A stretch of DNA of 9,281 nucleotides. It comes from JBCBTJ01 sp964597685. Its GTDB lineage: Bacteria > Pseudomonadota > Alphaproteobacteria > Caulobacterales > Hyphomonadaceae. Position numbers and translations under genes: made by a program. Location: contig CAZQZC010000103.1 in assembly GCA_964597685.1 (NCBI GenBank), forward strand, positions 1 through 9,281, read 5' to 3'. The notes beneath the pieces were generated by a model, which was not told where the DNA came from, searched no databases, and was given only the letters and a program-made list of their open reading frames with translations. Positions within the stretch are counted from its first letter, which is position 1. Each line of letters begins with the position of its first letter. Shown piece by piece: positions 5,185-9,281 of the stretch.

Positions 5185-8091
5185 ATGATCTTTTATAGCC
5201 GCCCCGTCGCCGCCGCCGCGGGTTTCGTCCTACTCGTCGGTTTGAGCGCTTGTTCTCAGACAGCGCCCGCAAGCGGCGCCGCGCCGCGCGCTTCGCTTGT
5301 CGAAACAGCTGAGGCGACGCCTGAGGAGACCGGTGGGTGGCCGCACGACGGTTCCGACATCGCGCCTGATCCGGCGGTGCTCTATGGCCGGCTTGAGAAC
5401 GGGATGGGCTACATCATCCTTGAGAATGAAACGCCGACGGGCGTCGCCGCGTTGCGGATGCGGGTCGACCACGGGTCGACGTCCGAGGCTGACGACCAAA
5501 GCGGTCTGGCTCACTTCCTGGAGCATATGGCGTTCAACGGATCCGAGAACGTGCCGGAAGGCGAGATGGTGAAGATCCTGGAGCGGTTCGGGCTCGCCTT
5601 CGGACCAGACACGAACGCCTTCACCTCGTTCAACGAAACCCAGTACCAGCTTGATTTGCCGTCCACGGACGAAGAGCTGATCGACACCGGACTATTCTTG
5701 ATGCGCGAGACGGCGAGCAATCTGACGCTCTCCAACAGTGCAATCGACAAGGAGCGCGGCGTTATCATCGCCGAGGAGCGTTTGCGCAATTCCTTCGGGC
5801 TGCGGCGTCTGGTCGACTATATTCGGTTCGTCGCTCCGGAGACGATATTGGCCGACCGTTTGCCGATCGGCGATCTGGACGTGGTCGCCAATGCGCCGCG
5901 AGAGCGGTTCGTCGAGTACTATCGGGACTATTACCGCCCTGAGACGACGACATTGGTCGTGGTCGGCGACATTGACGCTGGCGAGATCGAAGGGAAGATC
6001 AAAACCGTTTTCGCCGATTGGGCAGGCGAAGGCGCAGCCGGCGGGGAGCCGGCCCTCGGCGGCGTCGACACGACCCGCGCGACTGAAGCGGGGTTTTTCT
6101 ACGACCCCGACGTGCCGACCATCATCGCCATCGCCGCACCGCGCCCGGCCGCGGATCTGCCGGATACGGCCGAGACGCGGCGGCTTAGCCTCCTGAGGCG
6201 CTTGGGCAACGGGATCGTTAGCCGGCGGTTGGCGAAACTGTCCCGGGCCGAGGACGCGCCGTTTTTGGCGGCGAGCGCCAATTTCCAAGAATTCTTCGGT
6301 GCGGCCGATCTCGCAAGTCTCGACATCACAGCGCGGCCTGAAACGTGGCGCGCAGCGCTCGCATTGGGCGAGCAGGAGCTGCGCCGGGCGCTGGAGTACG
6401 GCTTCACCCAGTCGGAGCTGAACGAGCAGATCGCCAATACGCGCACGGCGCTGGAGAACGCCGTCGCCCAGGCCCCCACGCGGCCGAGCTCCGGGCTCGC
6501 GGCGGCGCTGGCGTCGTCTCTGGAGAGCGAACAAGTCTTCTCCTCACCCGCCTCCTCGCTGGAGCGGTTCAACTCCTATGCAAGCGACATCACGCCTGAG
6601 GCTGTCTACGCCGCGTTTCGCGCCCAATGGGACGGCGTTGAGCCGCTCGTGCACGTGTCGAACAATGTCGAGATCGACAACGCCGAGACCGAGATCCTCG
6701 CCGCCCTGACTGAGAGCCGCCAAGTCGCCGTGGCGCCGCCGGAAGAGGCGGGGCGACGCGAGTTCGCCTACACCGATTTCGGTCCGCCTGGAGCGGTGGC
6801 CTCAGATACCCGCATTGATGATTTGGGCGTCCGCACGATCGTTTTCGACAACAATGTCCGCCTCAATCTCAAGCCGACGGACTTTGAGGAGGGCGCCGTC
6901 CGCGTCTCCTTGCGCGTCGGCGCCGGGGCGCTGGAGATTCCCGGCGAGCCCGAGGGGTTGAACTTCGTCATGGGCGGCTTTTTCGGCGCTGGCGGGCTGG
7001 AGGCGCATAGCCTGGACGATCTGCAGACCATCCTGGCCGGCCGCACCGTCGTCGCTGGCTTTGGGTCCGGCGGCGATTCGTTCGGCGGCGTGTCGCGCAC
7101 GACGCCGCAGGATCTCGAACTGCAATTGCAGGTTTGGGCGGCCTATATGACCGCGCCGGGCTATCGGCCCGAAGCCGACGCCCAGTACCGGCAGACAATC
7201 TCGATCGTCTATCCCACCCTCGACGCCGAACCGTCGGGCATTTTGAACCGGGACGTCGACCGGCTCCTGCGCGACGGCGATGTCCGGTTCGGCTTCCCCA
7301 CAGAAGACGTCCTGTTGGAGCGGCGATTGGACGAACTCAAACCCGTCCTCGAACGGGCGTTGACCGAAGGCGCAATCGAAATCGCGATTGTTGGCGATAT
7401 CGAGGAAGACGCTGCAATCGAGGCTGTCGCCCGCACGTTCGGAGCCTTGCCCGAGCGCCGAGCCGATCCGTTGCCGCTGGACGAGGCCCGGGACGTATCG
7501 TTTCGAGAGGATCGGACGCCCTTAACGCTCACCCATGCGGGGCCCGAAAACAAGGCGCTCGCGCTCACCTATTGGCCGACGACGGACGACCGCGATTTCC
7601 AACGCGACGCGACGCTGAATTTGATCCGGGCGGTGATGCGGCTCAAGCTGACGGATGAATTGCGTGAAACGCTTGGCGCAACCTATTCGCCCCAAGCCCA
7701 ATCCAACACGTCGTCGATCTATCCTGGCTTCGGTTACCTTGCCGCAATCAGCGAGGTTGAGCCCGGCGACGTCGACGCCGTGCTCGACGCTGTAGACCGG
7801 ATCGCCGCGGACATGGCGGACGGGGGCGTCACGGACGACGAGTTGCAGCGCGCTCGCCAGCCGATCCTTGAGAACATCGAAGAGGCTCGCGAGAACAATG
7901 GGGCCTGGCTCGCCGTCATCGACACCGCGCAGACCCAGCCCGACCGGCTCGATCGGTTCCGCACCGCCGAGGCTGTCTATCGCGGTCTGGAGGTCGACGA
8001 CCTGACCCGCCTCGCGGCCGAGTACCTTGTCGCAGACAAAGCGCTGCGGATCCGCATCGTCTCCGATAAGCTTCAAACGACCGAGGAATAG
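5185..8091 (+). CDS. M16 family (insulinase/PqqL-like) zinc metallopeptidase, predicted lipoprotein
   Basis: The start at ATG 5185 gives a 968-residue protein with a lipoprotein signal: a hydrophobic segment, then the lipobox LSAC with Cys23. Ser follows the Cys, so outer-membrane sorting is expected. The N-terminal M16 domain carries the inverted zinc motif HFLEH (110-114): His110 and His114 bind zinc and Glu113 is the general base. The third ligand is probably Glu197 in ERGVIIAEE; Glu190 and Glu197 keep the seven-residue spacing seen in pitrilysin. The C-terminal half repeats the fold but reads LNFVMGGFF near residue 591 where HxxEH would be, so it is non-catalytic. It keeps the RETLGATYSP segment typical of the last M16 domain. 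The size and four-domain layout resemble PqqL-type periplasmic proteases; the substrate is unknown. A GTG at 5140 is a less likely start because it would place 15 residues before the signal peptide. nudC follows after 9 bp. Confidence 0.93.
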   Translation: MIFYSRPVAAAAGFVLLVGLSACSQTAPASGAAPRASLVETAEATPEETGGWPHDGSDIAPDPAVLYGRLENGMGYIILENETPTGVAALRMRVDHGSTSEADDQSGLAHFLEHMAFNGSENVPEGEMVKILERFGLAFGPDTNAFTSFNETQYQLDLPSTDEELIDTGLFLMRETASNLTLSNSAIDKERGVIIAEERLRNSFGLRRLVDYIRFVAPETILADRLPIGDLDVVANAPRERFVEYYRDYYRPETTTLVVVGDIDAGEIEGKIKTVFADWAGEGAAGGEPALGGVDTTRATEAGFFYDPDVPTIIAIAAPRPAADLPDTAETRRLSLLRRLGNGIVSRRLAKLSRAEDAPFLAASANFQEFFGAADLASLDITARPETWRAALALGEQELRRALEYGFTQSELNEQIANTRTALENAVAQAPTRPSSGLAAALASSLESEQVFSSPASSLERFNSYASDITPEAVYAAFRAQWDGVEPLVHVSNNVEIDNAETEILAALTESRQVAVAPPEEAGRREFAYTDFGPPGAVASDTRIDDLGVRTIVFDNNVRLNLKPTDFEEGAVRVSLRVGAGALEIPGEPEGLNFVMGGFFGAGGLEAHSLDDLQTILAGRTVVAGFGSGGDSFGGVSRTTPQDLELQLQVWAAYMTAPGYRPEADAQYRQTISIVYPTLDAEPSGILNRDVDRLLRDGDVRFGFPTEDVLLERRLDELKPVLERALTEGAIEIAIVGDIEEDAAIEAVARTFGALPERRADPLPLDEARDVSFREDRTPLTLTHAGPENKALALTYWPTTDDRDFQRDATLNLIRAVMRLKLTDELRETLGATYSPQAQSNTSSIYPGFGYLAAISEVEPGDVDAVLDAVDRIAADMADGGVTDDELQRARQPILENIEEARENNGAWLAVIDTAQTQPDRLDRFRTAEAVYRGLEVDDLTRLAAEYLVADKALRIRIVSDKLQTTEE

Positions 8092-8100
8092 GGACGCGGC

Positions 8101-9023
8101 ATGGACATTCCTCTGGCGACCACGACGCTTGATCGCGCCGCTCATCGACGTAGCGACGCGGCGTGGCAGGCGTCGGCGTTCGGGGGCGAGGCGGCGTTGG
8201 TCTTGGCGATGCAGGCGGGACAGCCGCTGCTGGCGACGGGCGCAGGGCCGCGCGCGCCCCGGCGGCTGATGTGGCTTGGACCGGAGGCGGGCGAGGTGTT
8301 TGGCGACGCGCCGCGCGTCTTTCTGGAGAGGATAAAGCCGGCGCGCCGGTTTTCGCCATCGACGCGCCGGTTGATTTCGGGTTGGACGGCTCTCTGCTGG
8401 AGGGGGCGGGCGACTTCGAAGAGATGCGAGCCGCAGCGGCGATCATGCCGCCTTTCGACGCCAACGCCGCCGCCACGGCGCGGTCCCTGTTCGAATGGCA
8501 TCGCCGGCATGGTTTCTGCGCCAATTGCGGCGCGCCGACAGACATTGTCGAGGCGGGTTGGAAGCGCGCCTGTCCGGCGTGCGGCGCCGAGCATTTCCCA
8601 CGGACTGACCCGGTCGCCATCATGCTGGCGGTGGACGGAGAACGCTGCCTCTTGGGGCGTCAGCCAGGCTGGCCGGCGGGCTTCTTCTCTTGCCTCGCGG
8701 GCTTTGTCGAACCCGGTGAGACGGTGGAGCAGGCGGCGTCCCGCGAATTGTTCGAGGAGGCGGGAATCCGGGCGCCGGCGGAGAGTTCGGAATACCTCTT
8801 CTGCCAGCCGTGGCCGTTTCCCTCATCCCTGATGATCGGGCTGATCCTACGGGCCGAGACCACCGAGATTCACGTTGATCCGACCGAGATTGAGGCCGCA
8901 CGTTGGTTCAGCCGCGAGGAGGCCCGCCAGATCCTCTCCGGAAGCCACCCCGAGGTCTACGCCCCGCCGCCGATGGCTGTGGCGCATCATATCCTGAAGG
9001 CTTGGGCGCACCGCGACGGATGA
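8101..9023 (+). CDS. nudC: NADH pyrophosphatase NudC (Nudix, Zn-ribbon), reading frame broken near 8325
   Basis: NudC hydrolyses NAD(H) to NMN(H) and AMP and removes NAD caps from RNA. The N-terminal domain reads in one frame from ATG 8101 (LDRAAHRRSDAAW, VLAMQAGQPLL, GDAPRVFL). From about 8325 the family sequence continues in the -1 frame (GEDKAGAPVFAID) to the stop at 9023. Adding one base restores VFL-GEDKAGAPVF and a 307-residue protein of normal length. In repaired numbering it has a zinc ribbon (Cys140, 143, 158, 161), a complete Nudix box GX5EX7REUXEEXGU (201-223, bases 8700-8768) and CQPWPFPSS (235-243), the NudC-specific motif with Cys for the usual Ser. The ATG follows AGGGA by 6 bp, next to the M16 stop. 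The alternative open frame from GTG 8163 has a Gly/Ala/Arg-rich N-terminus unlike the family. The break is either a sequencing error or a real mutation; I see no slippery site. Confidence 0.93.
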
Positions 9024-9025
9024 GC

Positions 9026-9039
9026 GCCGGATTGCCGGC
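9026..9039 (+). terminator. Small GC hairpin just after nudC
   Basis: GCCGG (9026-9030) and CCGGC (9035-9039) form a 5-bp stem with an ATTG loop, starting 3 bp after the nudC stop. No T-run follows, so it would be a weak or factor-assisted terminator at best. Confidence 0.2.
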
Positions 9040-9071
9040 CAACCTGCATCGCCGAACGCGATAACCGGCGC

Positions 9072-9235
9072 CTAGAGCCCTTTCATCTGAATTTGAGTCT
9101 GCCGATGGCCTCTCGGGTTCGTGCTGGCAAGGAGCATACCGCAGGGCGATGCGGGCATCGGCCGAGGATTGCGACGCCGCCCTGGCGCAAAAGGCCAGTG
9201 CTCAGGCGGCTCAAATTCGGATAACCGGGCTCTAG
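9072..9235. mobile_element. Probable MITE with 26-bp imperfect terminal inverted repeats
   Basis: The left end CTAGAGCCC..ATCTGAATTTGAG (9072-9097) is matched by the reverse complement of 9210-9235 at 22 of 26 positions. This gives a 164-bp element that encodes nothing convincing. The interior is also palindromic: CAGGGCG (9142-9148) pairs with CGCCCTG (9178-9184), and CGATGC (9147-9152) with GCATCG (9155-9160). Both ends carry CTAG at the boundary, so a TA or CTAG target duplication is possible, as in IS630- or IS5/IS427-type elements. It lies in the gap after nudC. The family assignment is inference; a non-mobile palindromic repeat is the alternative. Confidence 0.65.
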
Positions 9236-9240
9236 AAACG

Positions 9241-9270
9241 GCGAACGTACGAAATGCCGTACTGGTTCGC
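9241..9270. repeat. Strong hairpin-forming inverted repeat
   Basis: GCGAAC (9241-9246) pairs with GTTCGC (9265-9270), and GTACG (9247-9251) pairs with CGTAC (9258-9262). The result is an 11-bp stem with a two-base TG bulge and a 6-nt loop AAATGC. No T-run follows within the window. It begins 5 bp after the probable MITE. It may be a bidirectional terminator, an operator for a gene beyond the window edge, or another small repeat element. Confidence 0.5.
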
Positions 9271-9281
9271 ATCCGTGACGC

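Noticed and set aside
5692..6534. 280-codon minus-strand open frame opposite the M16 peptidase
   Set aside because: Antisense to a strongly supported coding region, Arg/Gly/Ala-rich composition and no recognisable motif.
8163..8325. GTG 8163 as the true start of nudC
   Set aside because: The first ~54 residues from this start are Gly/Ala/Arg-rich and unlike NudC, while the other frame over the same bases gives proper NudC N-terminal sequence.
8317..8340. Programmed -1 ribosomal frameshifting in nudC
   Set aside because: No X-XXY-YYZ slippery heptamer and no obvious downstream pseudoknot; a one-base deletion or sequencing error is simpler.
7916..8623. 235-codon minus-strand open frame spanning the M16 end and nudC
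   Set aside because: Low-complexity Pro/Arg/Ala-rich translation opposite two recognisable genes.
9072..9272. 66-codon minus-strand open frame after nudC
   Set aside because: It begins and ends within the inverted-repeat element and adjacent hairpin, and the translation resembles no protein family.
1..9281. Defence island, CRISPR array, prophage or biosynthetic cluster
   Set aside because: No direct-repeat arrays, integrase, nuclease, phage or synthetase genes are seen; all genes are housekeeping or common signalling and protease families.

Overview
The window is GC-rich, densely coding bacterial chromosome, most likely from an alphaproteobacterium. The evidence is the dnaX–ybaB–recR cluster with an SRP RNA gene just upstream, a DnaX that has lost most of its zinc-finger cysteines (as I recall for Caulobacter and rhizobial DnaX), and an alphaproteobacterial type of NudC N-terminus. 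A large lipoprotein M16 peptidase and small two-helix GGDEF proteins would fit a Caulobacterales/Hyphomonas/Parvularcula-like organism, but genus cannot be settled from the sequence alone.

Left block (96-2926, minus strand): the SRP RNA gene (ffs) is followed by dnaX, ybaB and recR, tightly spaced in the same direction. This is housekeeping: protein targeting, the replication clamp loader, a nucleoid-associated protein and recombinational repair. Bases 1-95 hold no gene, only a short inverted repeat overlapping the recR stop.

Middle block (2972-5061): two similar membrane GGDEF genes on the minus strand flank a small VOC/glyoxalase-fold gene on the plus strand. One GGDEF protein keeps a canonical GGEEF active site. 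The other reads GEDQF and is probably not a cyclase.

Right block (5185-9023, plus strand): a 968-residue predicted lipoprotein zinc protease of the M16 family is followed 9 bp later by nudC (NADH pyrophosphatase / RNA de-NADing Nudix enzyme). The nudC reading frame is broken by an apparent one-base deletion near 8325.

The last 258 bp hold no gene. They contain a 164-bp element with 26-bp imperfect terminal inverted repeats (a probable MITE) and, right beside it, an 11-bp-stem hairpin. No intergenic stretch exceeds 300 bp. I see no phage, defence, CRISPR or biosynthetic system. The points most worth a second look are the MITE, the nudC frameshift, the active/degenerate GGDEF pair and the SRP RNA gene.
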